The notes: generated by a model not told the origin, from the letters alone. A DNA stretch of 64,000 nt from Micromonospora_G sp040676775 (GCF_040676775.1 NZ_JBFAPP010000013.1:158106-222105); one strand, 5' to 3'; positions 38,789 to 48,001 are shown, counted from the first letter of the stretch. Made by a program: numbers and translations.

Positions 38789-40237
38789 CTACTCCCCGGA
38801 GGCCCGATATGGGGTCAATTCGGCTGCTAACGCCTCGTCGACCCGCACGTGCAGCAGGGTCCCCTCGGCGAGGTGTGTCGTGCCGAGTACCTCGCCGCGC
38901 CGATGGATCCGCGCGACCAGGTCACCCCGGGCGTACGGCAGCACCGCCCGCAGCTCGACCGCCGGCCGCGGCAGCCGGGCCTCGATCGTGGCCCGAAGCT
39001 CGTCGATGCCCCGTCCGGCCCGCGCGGAGACGAAGATGGCGTCCGGCCACTCACGCTTGAGCCGGAGCAGCATCTCCTCGTCGGCGGCGTCGGTCTTGTT
39101 CACCACCAGCAACTCGGGCAGCTTGTCGGCGCCCACCTCGGCGAGCACCTCACGGACCGCGCGTACCTGCTCCTCGGGATCCGGGTGCGCCCCGTCCACC
39201 ACGTGTACGACCAGGTCGGCGTCGGCTACCTCCTCGAGCGTCGAACGGAACGCCTCGACGATCTGGTGCGGCAGGTGCCGGACGAAACCGACCGTGTCGG
39301 AGAGGGTGTAGACCCGCCCGTCGGCTGCTTCGGTGCGGCGGGTGGTCGGGTCCAGGGTGGCGAAGAGCGCGTCCTCGACCAGCACCCCCGCCCCGGTCAG
39401 CCGGTTCAGGATGCTGGACTTGCCGGCGTTGGTGTAACCCGCGATGGCGATCGCCGGTACGGCGTTGCGACTGCGCCGGGCGCGCTTGGTCTGCCGTACG
39501 GTGCGCATGTTCTTGATCTCGCGCCGCAGGCGGGAGATGCGGTGGCGGATCCGGCGCCGGTCGGTTTCCAGCTTGGTCTCACCGGGACCACGGGTGCCGA
39601 CACCGCCACCCGCGCCACCGCCGCGACCGCTGCCGCCAGCCTGCCGGGACAGGCTCTCACCCCAACCACGCAACCGGGGCAGCAGGTATTCGAGCTGGGC
39701 CAGCTCGACCTGCGCCTTGCCCTCCTTGCTCTTGGCGTGCTGGGCGAAGATGTCCAGGATCAGCGCGGTCCGGTCGACGACCTTGACCTTGGTGCGCTGC
39801 TCCAGGTTGCGTAGCTGGGACGGGGAGAGCTCCCCGTCGCAGATCACCGTGTCCGCGCCGGAGGCGAGCACCTCGGCGGCGAGATCCTCGACCTTGCCCC
39901 GACCGATGTACGTCGCCGGGTCCGGTCGGGTACGCCGCTGGATGAGTCCCTCGAGCACCTCGGAACCGGCGGTCTCGGCGAGCGCGGCCAACTCGGTGAG
40001 CGAGTTCTCCGCGTCGGTCATGGTGCCCTCGGTCCAGACCCCGACCAGGACCACCCGCTCCAACCGGAGTTGCCGGTACTCGACCTCGGTGACGTCGGTG
40101 AGCTCGGTGGAGAGTCCGGCGACCCGGCGCAACGCCTGGCGGTCCTCCCGCTCCATCTCACCGGTGGTGACCTCCTCGCCGAGCAGGGCGTCGAGGTCCT
40201 GGTCGGTCAGCGGAGCGAAGCTTTCCTGATTTCGCAA
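38789..40237 (-). CDS. hflX: GTPase HflX
   Basis: The 482-residue ribosome-associated GTPase rescues or splits stalled/dormant 70S ribosomes. It has the N-terminal HflX domain with GRGKVEDLAAEVLASGADTVICDGELSPSQLRNLE, a glycine-rich linker and GPGETKLETDRRRI, then the G domain with G1 GYTNAGKSS, G3 DTVGFVRHLP and G4 NKTD. TTG at 40237 is chosen: it starts LRNQESFAPLTD, and a GGAGAC ribosome site precedes it. The open frame upstream of this point is antisense to malic enzyme and is discounted. Confidence 0.92.
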   Translation of the reverse strand: MRNQESFAPLTDQDLDALLGEEVTTGEMEREDRQALRRVAGLSTELTDVTEVEYRQLRLERVVLVGVWTEGTMTDAENSLTELAALAETAGSEVLEGLIQRRTRPDPATYIGRGKVEDLAAEVLASGADTVICDGELSPSQLRNLEQRTKVKVVDRTALILDIFAQHAKSKEGKAQVELAQLEYLLPRLRGWGESLSRQAGGSGRGGGAGGGVGTRGPGETKLETDRRRIRHRISRLRREIKNMRTVRQTKRARRSRNAVPAIAIAGYTNAGKSSILNRLTGAGVLVEDALFATLDPTTRRTEAADGRVYTLSDTVGFVRHLPHQIVEAFRSTLEEVADADLVVHVVDGAHPDPEEQVRAVREVLAEVGADKLPELLVVNKTDAADEEMLLRLKREWPDAIFVSARAGRGIDELRATIEARLPRPAVELRAVLPYARGDLVARIHRRGEVLGTTHLAEGTLLHVRVDEALAAELTPYRASGE

Positions 40238-40495
40238 GCGGGTCTCCTGTCCGTTTGATCCCTGGCCCCAATCGTGACACGCTCCGGCACCGATCGCACC
40301 GGCATAATCCGGCACCCGGACTGATCGCCTCGTCAGCCCCAACCAGTGGGTAACCCACTGAAAAGGGGCGTTTGCGGGCTGATGAGGGTCGTTTACGGCA
40401 CTCGCGGGGGATGCGCCGCAAGCGGTCCGTACGACGCGGGTAAGAATGCGAAGCGACGGCCGGCCGGCCGTGCCCACCAACGACGGAGGGACCCC

Positions 40496-41986
40496 GTGAC
40501 CACCACCCGCCTGCCGAGCGCCGGATTCTCGATCACCATCCGGATCGGCGTCACCGCTGACGCCTCGGCCATCGGCCGGCTCACCACCTGCGTCGGCGAA
40601 GCCGGCGCGATCGTCACCGCCCTGGACGTGGTCGACTCCGACCCGACCACGGTCATCGTCGACCTCACCTGCGACACCGCCGACTCCAACCACGCCGACC
40701 AGGTGGTGAAGTCGCTGACCGCGCTCGACGGCGTGGACGTACGCAAGGTGTCCGACCGTACGTTCCTGCTGCACCTCGGGGGCAAGATCGAGGTCACCCC
40801 GAAGGTCGCGCTGCGCAACCGCGACGAACTGTCCCGCGCGTACACCCCCGGGGTGGCCCGGGTCTGCCTGGCCATCGCAGAGAACCCGGCCGACGCCCGT
40901 CGGCTCACCATCAAGCGCAACACCGTGGCCGTGGTCACCGACGGGTCGGCCGTACTCGGGTTGGGCAACCTCGGACCGGCCGCCTCGCTGCCGGTGATGG
41001 AGGGCAAGGCGGCGCTGTTCAAGCGCTTCGGTGGGGTGGACGCCTGGCCGGTGGTGCTGGACACCCAGGACGTGGACGAGATCGTCTCGATCGTGCGCGC
41101 CATCGCCCCCGCGTACGGCGGGATCAACCTGGAGGACATCGCCGCCCCGCGTTGCTTCGAGGTCGAGGCCAAGCTGCGCGACCTGCTCGACATCCCGGTC
41201 TTCCACGACGACCAGCACGGCACCGCGATCGTCGTGCTCGCCGCGCTGACCAACGCCCTGCGGGTGGTGGGCAAGCGCCTCGCCGACGTCAAGGTGGTCG
41301 TCTCCGGAGCCGGCGCCGCCGGTACGGCGATCATGAAGCTGCTGCTACGTCAGGGCGTCGGCGACATCATCGCGTACGACCGGGCGGGTGCCCTGCACCG
41401 CGGGCTGGCCGACGCCAACCCGGCCTGGCAGTGGCTGGCGGAGAACACCAACAAGGAGAACTACAGCGGCGACCTGCCCGGGGCGATCCGGGGCGCCGAC
41501 GTGTTCATCGGGGTGAGCGCGCCGAACCTGCTCACCGGCGACGACATCGCCGGCATGGCGAAGGACTCGATCGTGTTCGCGCTGGCCAACCCGGACCCCG
41601 AGGTCGACCCGCGGGAGGCCCGCAAGTACGCGGCCGTGGTCGCCACCGGCCGGTCCGACCAGCCGAACCAGATCAACAACGTGCTCGCCTTCCCCGGCGT
41701 GTTCCGCGGCATGCTCGACGCGCACGCCGAGGAGTTCACCGAGGAGATGGCACTCGCGGCGGCTCAGGCGATCGCCGACGTGGTCGGCGAGGACAAGATC
41801 AACCCGACGGTGATCGTGCCCAGCGTCTTCGACGCCCGGGTCGCCACCGCGGTCGCGGCCGCCGTACGCGCCGCCGCCCAGAACCCCGCTCCCGCCCCGG
41901 CCGCCGACCCGGGTCCGGCCGACCTCCCCGAGATCGCAGCCACCGCCGCCGCCCCCACCGCCCCCCTGGCCAACAACACCAACTGA
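40496..41986 (+). CDS. NAD(P)-dependent malic enzyme with ACT-like N-terminus
   Basis: The 496-residue enzyme decarboxylates malate to pyruvate. Residues 10-85 form an ACT-like domain (FSITIRIGVTADASAIGRL). The catalytic domain has SRAYTPGVARVCLAI, NTVAVVTDGSAVLGLGN, EDIAAPRCFEVEAKLRD and HDDQHGTAIVV; the Rossmann domain has VVVSGAGAAGTAIMKLLL. A 30-residue Ala/Pro tail ends the protein. GTG at 40496 with GGAGGG upstream. Malic enzyme supplies pyruvate and NAD(P)H from the TCA pool. Confidence 0.92.
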   Translation: MTTTRLPSAGFSITIRIGVTADASAIGRLTTCVGEAGAIVTALDVVDSDPTTVIVDLTCDTADSNHADQVVKSLTALDGVDVRKVSDRTFLLHLGGKIEVTPKVALRNRDELSRAYTPGVARVCLAIAENPADARRLTIKRNTVAVVTDGSAVLGLGNLGPAASLPVMEGKAALFKRFGGVDAWPVVLDTQDVDEIVSIVRAIAPAYGGINLEDIAAPRCFEVEAKLRDLLDIPVFHDDQHGTAIVVLAALTNALRVVGKRLADVKVVVSGAGAAGTAIMKLLLRQGVGDIIAYDRAGALHRGLADANPAWQWLAENTNKENYSGDLPGAIRGADVFIGVSAPNLLTGDDIAGMAKDSIVFALANPDPEVDPREARKYAAVVATGRSDQPNQINNVLAFPGVFRGMLDAHAEEFTEEMALAAAQAIADVVGEDKINPTVIVPSVFDARVATAVAAAVRAAAQNPAPAPAADPGPADLPEIAATAAAPTAPLANNTN

Positions 41987-42180
41987 CCCGACCCCACCCC
42001 ATCCCCATCCCCGTCCCCATCCCCGTCCCCACCCCACCTCGCCCGCGGCGATCTTGCACTTGTGGTGGTTCACAAGTCCGGATGAGTTACCTAATTCCGG
42101 ACACCACAACTGCAAGATCGCGGGCGGAGCGGGCGGGAGGGCGGGGCGGGAGGGCGGGAAAGAGGGAGGGCGGGCGGGGT
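41987..42180. repeat. C-tract / palindrome / G-tract between convergent genes
   Basis: The gap between malic enzyme and dapF runs: C-rich tract with CCCCATCCCCGTCCCCAT repeats (about 41990-42045), a palindrome (42041-42124), and a G-rich tract with many GGG runs (about 42121-42180). C and G tracts can pair across the palindrome to form one large hairpin. Confidence 0.7.
42041..42124. repeat. Dispersed palindromic element, copy 1
   Basis: The core GATCTTGCA(C/G)TTGTGGTG on the left (from 42050) pairs with CACCACAACTGCAAGATC on the right (42103-42120), with an inner GTCCGGA (42076-42082) / TCCGGAC (42096-42102) stem. Copy 2 is at 63874-63949. Confidence 0.8.
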
Positions 42181-43121
42181 TAGGGCGGGGGGATGAGGGT
42201 GCCTTCGGCTACGAGGAGGGCGGGGCCGGCGAGCCAGGCGCTTTCCGGGTCCACGGTGATGGTCAGGCGGCCGCCGGGTACGTCGACCGCGACCACACCG
42301 CCGCTCAGGCCGGCGTCGCGCAGGGCCACCGCGGCCACCGCCACCGCGCCGGAGCCGCAGGACAGGGTTTCCGCCGATCCGCGCTCGTAGACCCGCATGA
42401 GCACGTGCAGGTCGGTGCCGGCCACCGGCTCGGCCGGGGTGACGAACTCGACGTTGACCCCGGCCGGGAAGAAGTCGGGATCGAAGCCGGGTGCCCGGGT
42501 CAGGTCCAGCGCGGAGAGTTCCACCCCGGCCGGCAGTACGCAGACCAGGTGCGGGTTGCCGCAGTCGACCGCCGTACCGGACAGGGTCACCCGCTCGGGC
42601 CCGTCCAGCCGGTCGGGGTCGGGTCGCGGGGCGAGGGCGGTGACCGCCGTGCTGTTGCCGTACAGCCGGGGGGCACCGAGGTCGACGGAGATCTCCCGGT
42701 CCGCGACCACCACGTGCCCGACGGCGGCCGGACCGACCACGGCCCGGACCACTCCGGCGCGGGTGGCGATCGGCAGCCCGCCCTCGGCCGGTTCGGCGAG
42801 GCCTCTCTCGATCAGGTAGCGGGTGAAGACCCGGACCCCGTTGCCGCACATCTCGGCCACCGAGCCGTCGCTGTTCCAGTAGTCCATGAACCACTCGGCG
42901 TCACCCGCGTACGCGGCGCCGGCCGGATGCTTGGCCGCCCGGATCACCCGCAGTACGCCGTCCGCGCCGATCCCGCGCCGCCGGTCGCAGAGCGCGGCGA
43001 CCAGGGTCGGGGTGAGCGGAAGTTCGCCGTCCGGATCGGCGAGGATGACGAAGTCGTTGCCGGTGCCATGTCCCTTGGTGAAGTGCACCAGCCCATCATT
43101 CCCGATCATCGGCGTTGTCAT
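42180..43121 (-). CDS. dapF: Diaminopimelate epimerase
   Basis: The 313-residue enzyme converts LL- to meso-diaminopimelate for lysine and peptidoglycan synthesis. It has GHGTGNDFVILADPDG near residue 15, the catalytic Cys in MCGNGVRVF (about residue 92) and the second catalytic Cys in CGSGAVAVA (about residue 245). Length is usual for actinobacteria. ATG at 43121 overlaps the miaA stop (ATGA), so translation is coupled; an internal ATG at 43109 is also possible. Confidence 0.94.
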   Translation of the reverse strand: MTTPMIGNDGLVHFTKGHGTGNDFVILADPDGELPLTPTLVAALCDRRRGIGADGVLRVIRAAKHPAGAAYAGDAEWFMDYWNSDGSVAEMCGNGVRVFTRYLIERGLAEPAEGGLPIATRAGVVRAVVGPAAVGHVVVADREISVDLGAPRLYGNSTAVTALAPRPDPDRLDGPERVTLSGTAVDCGNPHLVCVLPAGVELSALDLTRAPGFDPDFFPAGVNVEFVTPAEPVAGTDLHVLMRVYERGSAETLSCGSGAVAVAAVALRDAGLSGGVVAVDVPGGRLTITVDPESAWLAGPALLVAEGTLIPPP

Positions 43122-44038
43122 CCCCGAGCCTGCTCCCGAGCCGCCTCGACCGCCTTCAGGCCGGCCTCGACCAGGTCCGACCGGCCCGCGTCGAGCCAGC
43201 CGATCCGCGGGTCGCGACGGAACCACTTACGCTGGCGGCGGACGAAACGCTGGGTCGCGTGGATTGTCTCGGCGCGTGCCTGTGCCTCGGTCAGTTCCCC
43301 GTCGAGCTGCCGCAGCACCTGCTGGTAGCCGAGCGCCCGACCGGCGGTCCGGCCCTCGCGCAGTCCGCGTCCGGCGAGTTCGCGTACCTCGTCGACCAGG
43401 CCGGCCGCCCACATCAGGTCGACTCGCAGGGCGATCCGCTCGTCCAGGATCGCGGTGTCCCGGTCGACGCCGAGCTGCACGGAGGCGTACCAGGGCTTCG
43501 GGTCCGGCAGGGCGGCGGTGAACGGCCCGCCGGTCAGCTCGATCACCTCCAGCGCGCGGACGATCCGCCGCCCGTTGCCGGGCAGGATGCCGGCCGCCGC
43601 GGCCGGGTCGACCGTACGCAGCCGGGCGTAGAGCGGCGCCGGGCCGGTTCGGGCCAGTTCCTCCTCCAGCCGGGCCCGCAGGGCGGGGTCGGTGCCGGGG
43701 AACTCGAACTCCTCCAGTACCGCCCGGACGTAGAGGCCGGAGCCGCCGACCAGCAGCGGCACCCGGCCACGGGCCAGGATGTCGTCGACCGCCGCGCGGG
43801 CCAGCCGCTGGTACTCGGCCACGCTGGCGGGCTCAGTGACGTCCCAGACGTCCAGCAGGTGGTGTGGGACGCCGGCCCGTTCGGCCGGGGTGAGCTTGGC
43901 GGTGCCGATGTCCATGCCCCGGTAGAGCTGCATCGAGTCGGCGTTGACCACCTCGCCGCCGAGCGCTTCGGCCAGGCCGATGCTCAGCGCCGACTTGCCG
44001 GCCGCGGTCGGCCCGACGATCGCGACCACGAGGCTCAT
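43118..44038 (-). CDS. miaA: tRNA dimethylallyltransferase
   Basis: The 306-residue enzyme adds a dimethylallyl group to A37 of tRNAs reading U-starting codons. P-loop GPTAAGKSALS is at residues 9-19, and MQLYRGMDIGTAKLTPAERAGVPHHLLDVWD is the substrate-binding segment. The C-terminus has FVRRQRKWFRRDPRI. Its start overlaps the stop of the upstream LigB-like gene by 4 bases, and its stop overlaps dapF by 4 bases. MiaB, which acts next on the same base, is encoded at 48002. Confidence 0.95.
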   Translation of the reverse strand: MSLVVAIVGPTAAGKSALSIGLAEALGGEVVNADSMQLYRGMDIGTAKLTPAERAGVPHHLLDVWDVTEPASVAEYQRLARAAVDDILARGRVPLLVGGSGLYVRAVLEEFEFPGTDPALRARLEEELARTGPAPLYARLRTVDPAAAAGILPGNGRRIVRALEVIELTGGPFTAALPDPKPWYASVQLGVDRDTAILDERIALRVDLMWAAGLVDEVRELAGRGLREGRTAGRALGYQQVLRQLDGELTEAQARAETIHATQRFVRRQRKWFRRDPRIGWLDAGRSDLVEAGLKAVEAAREQARG

Positions 44039-44793
44039 CGCCGCTCCTCCCGCGCCCCGGCAGCCCCAGCCTGTTCGCCCTCGGTCTGTGCCCAGGTGGC
44101 CACGAAGTAGCCCACGCCGTAGGGGGCCGCGTCGTAGGTCAGATCACCGGTCCAGCCGGCACCGCCTGCCCCGGCGGCTCCGGCGAGCACCTGCCACGGC
44201 GCCCGCCCGGCCACCCGCAACTGCGTCGAGACCCCCGGGTCCAGGCCGAGCAGCGCGTCGGCGTCCGCGCCGGCCAGGGCCGCCGCAACCCGCTCGTCGT
44301 ACGCGACCGCGCGCGGGTCGTCGTAGCCGGGTGACTTCTCCCCCCGGCAGGCCGACCCGTCCCCGAGTACGAGCAGCGCCACCCGTGGCCGGTGGTCGGC
44401 CAGTCGCGCGCCGAGCGCGGCGCAGTCCCCGGCTGGCGTGGCGGCGTCGACGGTGTCCAGCCGCAGGTCCGGTCCGGTGAGGTCGTGCCGGCTGAGCAGC
44501 CAGCCACCAACCAGCAGGCTCAGCGGCCCGAGCGGCCGGTGGGGCCCGTCGCCGAGGAAGAATCCGGAGTCCACTCCCCAGGGTGCGAAGCTGCCGACGT
44601 ACGGCGCGGGAAGGGTTTCTGTGCGGTCGCCGCCACCGAGCACCACCAGCACGTCGGGAGCGACGGAAAGTAGTTGCGTGATCGCGGCGTCTGCGGCGTA
44701 CCGTAGGTCATCGAGTTCCGCGGCGGCCGAGCCGGCGATCTCGGGCACGATCATCGGCGGGTGCGGACAGACGGCGGCGGCGATCAGAGACAC
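44035..44793 (-). CDS. Class III extradiol dioxygenase-fold (LigB-like) protein
   Basis: The 252-residue protein matches the LigB/AmmeMemoRadiSam system protein B-like fold: AAVCPHPPMIVPEIAG near residue 5, PDVLVVLGGGDRTETLP, then SRHDLTGPDL and VALLVLGDGSACRGEKSPGY. His residues in CPHPP could take part in metal binding, but the full ring-cleavage triad is not clear. Actinobacteria commonly place this gene before miaA. GTG at 44793. Function unproven. Confidence 0.8.
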   Translation of the reverse strand: MSLIAAAVCPHPPMIVPEIAGSAAAELDDLRYAADAAITQLLSVAPDVLVVLGGGDRTETLPAPYVGSFAPWGVDSGFFLGDGPHRPLGPLSLLVGGWLLSRHDLTGPDLRLDTVDAATPAGDCAALGARLADHRPRVALLVLGDGSACRGEKSPGYDDPRAVAYDERVAAALAGADADALLGLDPGVSTQLRVAGRAPWQVLAGAAGAGGAGWTGDLTYDAAPYGVGYFVATWAQTEGEQAGAAGAREERR

Positions 44794-45014
44794 GCCACCA
44801 CCGTAGCCGGGTTCGGACCTTACACCCGCTTGCACACCGATCGGGCCATGGTCAAGGACACCGTATGGTCACGGTCGACCACAGGCGCTCGACGCGGACC
44901 CGGTTGGACCTGTGACAATGCCGGGGAGAAACTTCGCTGCAATATGACTGCGCCGTGGCGGCGACCCCGGGGGACCCCTCTCTTCGGTGGCGCCGGGAGA
45001 ACGAGGATGGGCAC

Positions 45015-46223
45015 ATGAGCGACTGGACGGCCTTCGGACGGGTGGACGCGGACGGCACGGTCTACGTCAAGACGGCCGAGGGCGAGCGGGTGGTCGGTTC
45101 CTGGCAGGCCGGGGCACCGGAGGAGGGGCTGGCGCACTTCGCCCGCCGCTTCGCCGACCTGGTGACCGAGGTGGACCTGATCGAGGCGCGGCTCAACTCC
45201 GGCGCCGCGGACGCGGCGCACTCACTGGCGAGCGTACGGCGGCTGCGGGGCTCGCTGGCCGAGGCGCACGTGGTGGGCGACATCGACGCTCTCGGCGCCC
45301 GGCTGGACAAGTTGGCGGGTGTTGCCGAGGAGAAGGCGGGCGAGGCCCGAGCGGCCCGCGAGACGGCCCGGACCGAGGCGCTGGCGCGCAAGACGGCGCT
45401 GGTCGAGGAGGCGGAGAAGCTCGCCGCCGAGTCGACCGGCTGGAAGACTGCCGGTGACCGGCTCAAGGAGATCCTGGACGAGTGGAAGGCCATTCGCGGG
45501 GTCGACAAGAAGACCGACGGTGAGCTGTGGAAGCGGTTCGCCGCCGCGCGGGACGGGTTCACCCGCCGCCGGGGCGCCCACTTCGCCACCCTGGACGCCC
45601 AGCGCAAGCAGGCCCAGGGCGCGAAGGAGGACCTGGTCACCGAGGCCGAGTCGCTGGCCGAGTCGACCGACTGGGCGGTGACCGCGAACCGTCTCAAGGA
45701 CCTGATGACGCAGTGGAAGGCCGCCCCGCGCGCGTCGAAGGAGGCCGAGCAGAAGCTCTGGGACCGGTTCCGGGCCGCGCAGGACGCGTTCTTCTCCCGG
45801 CGGAGCGAGGTGTTCTCCGCCCGGGACAACGAGCAGCGCGGCAACCTGGAGCGCAAGCAGGCCCTGCTGGCCGAGGCCGAGGCGCTGGACGTGGACACCG
45901 ACCCGCGGGCCGCGCAGGCCAAGCTGCGGGAGATCCAGGGGGCTTGGCACGACGCCGGCCGGGTGCCGCGCGAGGCGGCCGCCGGGCTGGACCGCCGGCT
46001 GCGGGTCGTGGACGAGAAGGTACGGCAGGCGATGGACTCGGCGTGGCGGCGTACCGAGCCGTCGGCCAACCCGTTGCTGGTGCAGATGCGCGACCAGGTG
46101 GCCGAGGCCGAGCAGCGGCTGGCCCGCGCCCAGGCGGCCGGGGACGCCAAGCGGATCCGGGAGGCCGAGTCCGCGCTCGCCGCCAAGCGGCAGTTCCTCC
46201 AGCTCGCCGAGCAGGCGAGCTGA
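45015..46223 (+). CDS. DUF349 domain protein
   Basis: A 402-residue, highly charged alpha-helical protein. After an N-terminal module (SDWTAFGRVDADGTVYVKTAEGERVVGSWQAG) come three DUF349 helical bundles, each with the pattern WKxAGxxxKxxxDxLWxRFxAARDxFxxRR (about residues 140-330), and a coiled-coil C-terminus rich in AEQRLARAQ. DUF349 proteins are conserved in actinobacteria; some have been linked to ribosome or division factors, but function is unknown. ATG at 45015. Confidence 0.85.
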   Translation: MSDWTAFGRVDADGTVYVKTAEGERVVGSWQAGAPEEGLAHFARRFADLVTEVDLIEARLNSGAADAAHSLASVRRLRGSLAEAHVVGDIDALGARLDKLAGVAEEKAGEARAARETARTEALARKTALVEEAEKLAAESTGWKTAGDRLKEILDEWKAIRGVDKKTDGELWKRFAAARDGFTRRRGAHFATLDAQRKQAQGAKEDLVTEAESLAESTDWAVTANRLKDLMTQWKAAPRASKEAEQKLWDRFRAAQDAFFSRRSEVFSARDNEQRGNLERKQALLAEAEALDVDTDPRAAQAKLREIQGAWHDAGRVPREAAAGLDRRLRVVDEKVRQAMDSAWRRTEPSANPLLVQMRDQVAEAEQRLARAQAAGDAKRIREAESALAAKRQFLQLAEQAS

Positions 46224-46257
46224 CCCGATCGCACCGCCCGCGATGCCGGGCGAGCCC

Positions 46258-46299
46258 AAGGGCCTCCTCCCACCGTGCAGCGGTGGCAGGGGGCCCTTT
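46258..46299 (+). terminator. Rho-independent terminator
   Basis: AAGGGCCTCCTCCCACCG (46258-46275) pairs with CGGTGGCAGGGGGCCCTTT (46281-46299) over most of its length, ending in TTT. It ends the DUF349 transcript. Confidence 0.75.
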
Positions 46300-46356
46300 C
46301 GCCTGTTCCGGTCCGAGCTGAGGCTTTACATCGATTCAAATCCATGGTTGCATCAG

Positions 46357-46370
46357 GAAAGCGCTTGCCT
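46357..46370. promoter_or_regulatory. LacI-family operator-like palindrome
   Basis: GGAAAGCGCTTGCC is centred on the palindrome AAGCGCTT, the core found in LacI-family sites that control actinobacterial polysaccharide-degradation genes. It lies about 170 bases before the pectate lyase start and follows an AT-rich TTTACA region. Confidence 0.5.
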
Positions 46371-46537
46371 CGGGCATGCGAGCGCGGGAGCCAACTCTCG
46401 ATCACGGTTCGATCCGTACGGCGGGACAAGCCGGACGACGTCGATCCGGCAGGTCACCGGCGCCGCCTTGGGCACGGCCACCGGAGGTGATCCGCCGCCC
46501 GGCGCCGCTTTCCCGCCAGTGACCAAGGAGAGCCACC

Positions 46538-47926
46538 ATGCTCGCACGACGGCGCCGGATGGCGCTGTTCAGCACTGCCGCCGCAGCAACCCTCACCCTC
46601 GCCGCGACCGGAATCGTCACCGCCGTCAACGCCCACGCCGCCGCCGGCTGCCAGGTCAGCTACTCGGTGGGTAGCCAGTGGCCCGGCGGGTTCAGCGGCA
46701 ACGTCACCGTCACCAACCTCGGCGACCCGCTCAGCGGCTGGACGCTGCGCTGGTCGTACGCGGCGGGGCAGCAGGTGACGCAGGCCTGGAACGCCACCGT
46801 CACGCAAAGCGGTGCCCAGGTCAGCGCGGCCAACGTCGGCTACAACGCCAACCTCGCCACCAACGCCAGCGTCACGGTCGGCTTCAACGGCACCTGGAAC
46901 AACTCCAGCAACCCGGCGCCGACCAGCTTCAGCCTGAACAACGTGGCCTGCACCGGCAGCGTCGGGCCGACCACCCCGGGCACGAACCCGACCACGCCAG
47001 GGCCGAACCCGACCACGCCCCGGCCGACCACTCCGCCGCCGACGACGGGTCCGACGCTGCCCCCGCAGACCGGGCTCGTCGGCTGGGCCACCCAGAACGG
47101 CGGCACCTCCGGCGGCGGCAACGCCTCACCGATCACCGTCTCCGACTCCGGTGGCCTGACCAGCGCACTCGGCTCCACCAGCGCCTCGGTCATCCGGGTC
47201 TCCGGCACCATCTCCTGCTCCGGCATGCTCCGGGTCCGGTCGAACAAGACCATCCTCGGCATCGGCTCCGGCGCCACCATCAGCGGCTGCGGCTTCAACA
47301 TCAACGGCGACCGCAACGTCATCATCCGCAACCTCAACTTCCGCGGCTGGGACGACGACGCCATCAACGTCCAGGAATCAGCCACCAACATCTGGATCGA
47401 CCACAACAGCTTCACCGACGGCTACGACGGCGCCGTTGACGTCAAGCGCGGCTCCGACTTCGTCACCGTCTCCTGGAACCGCGTCTACGGCCACGACAAG
47501 TCGATGCTGCTCGGCCACAGCGACGACAACGCCAGCCAGGACGTCGGCCACCTGCGGGTCAGCTACCACCACAACTGGTTCGACGGCTCGAACCAGCGAC
47601 ACCCCCGCGTCCGGTTCGGCAACCCGGTGCACGTCTACAACAACTACTACAACAACATCGGCGGCTACGGCGTCGCCTCCACCGAGGGCGCGGGTGTGCT
47701 CGTCGAGGGCAACTACTTCGAGAACACCGACGACCCGTACCACCTGGGTGAGGGCGATTCCGGGCCCGGCACCCTGGTCGCCCGGAACAACCATTTTGTG
47801 AACTCCGGCAGCGGTCAGACCGGCGGCAGCGTCGCCAGCATCCCGTACTCCTACCAGCTCGACACCGCCAGCAGCGTCAAGTCCATCGTCACCTCGGGCG
47901 CCGGCACCGGCCGGATCGGCCTCTGA
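46538..47926 (+). CDS. Secreted pectate lyase (PL1) with CBM2
   Basis: The 462-residue enzyme cleaves polygalacturonate by beta-elimination outside the cell. It has a signal peptide to about residue 36 (TAVNAHAAA), a family 2 carbohydrate-binding module (about 37-140, with aromatic W residues in GSQWPGGFSGNVTVTN and SGWTLRW), a Pro/Thr linker (about 143-178) and the PL1 beta-helix: GFNINGDRNVIIRNLNFRGWDDD, NIWIDHNSFTDGYDGAVDVK and the catalytic-Arg motif HPRVRFG near residue 355. ATG at 46538. The CBM2 points to binding plant cell wall. Confidence 0.93.
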   Translation: MLARRRRMALFSTAAAATLTLAATGIVTAVNAHAAAGCQVSYSVGSQWPGGFSGNVTVTNLGDPLSGWTLRWSYAAGQQVTQAWNATVTQSGAQVSAANVGYNANLATNASVTVGFNGTWNNSSNPAPTSFSLNNVACTGSVGPTTPGTNPTTPGPNPTTPRPTTPPPTTGPTLPPQTGLVGWATQNGGTSGGGNASPITVSDSGGLTSALGSTSASVIRVSGTISCSGMLRVRSNKTILGIGSGATISGCGFNINGDRNVIIRNLNFRGWDDDAINVQESATNIWIDHNSFTDGYDGAVDVKRGSDFVTVSWNRVYGHDKSMLLGHSDDNASQDVGHLRVSYHHNWFDGSNQRHPRVRFGNPVHVYNNYYNNIGGYGVASTEGAGVLVEGNYFENTDDPYHLGEGDSGPGTLVARNNHFVNSGSGQTGGSVASIPYSYQLDTASSVKSIVTSGAGTGRIGL

Positions 47927-47934
47927 CCGGGTAG

Positions 47935-47981
47935 CGAAGGGCCCCTCGTACATCGGAGTCCGACGTGCGAGGGGCCCTTCG
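47935..47981. terminator. Bidirectional terminator hairpin
   Basis: CGAAGGGCCCCTCG (47935-47948) pairs perfectly with CGAGGGGCCCTTCG (47968-47981). It lies between the convergent pectate lyase and miaB genes. Confidence 0.75.
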
Positions 47982-48001
47982 AACGCCCGTAGGTGCGGGG
48001 G

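Larger units (their letters stand above)
46224..46537. other. 314-bp gap between DUF349 and pectate lyase
   Basis: It holds the DUF349 terminator (46258-46299), an AT-rich promoter-like pocket (about 46324-46352) and a LacI-type palindrome (46357-46370). I see no coding sequence. Confidence 0.6.

Noticed and set aside
38789..41218. An 809-residue frame that includes HflX
   Set aside because: The upstream half is antisense to malic enzyme. The HflX family N-terminus begins at the TTG at 40237.
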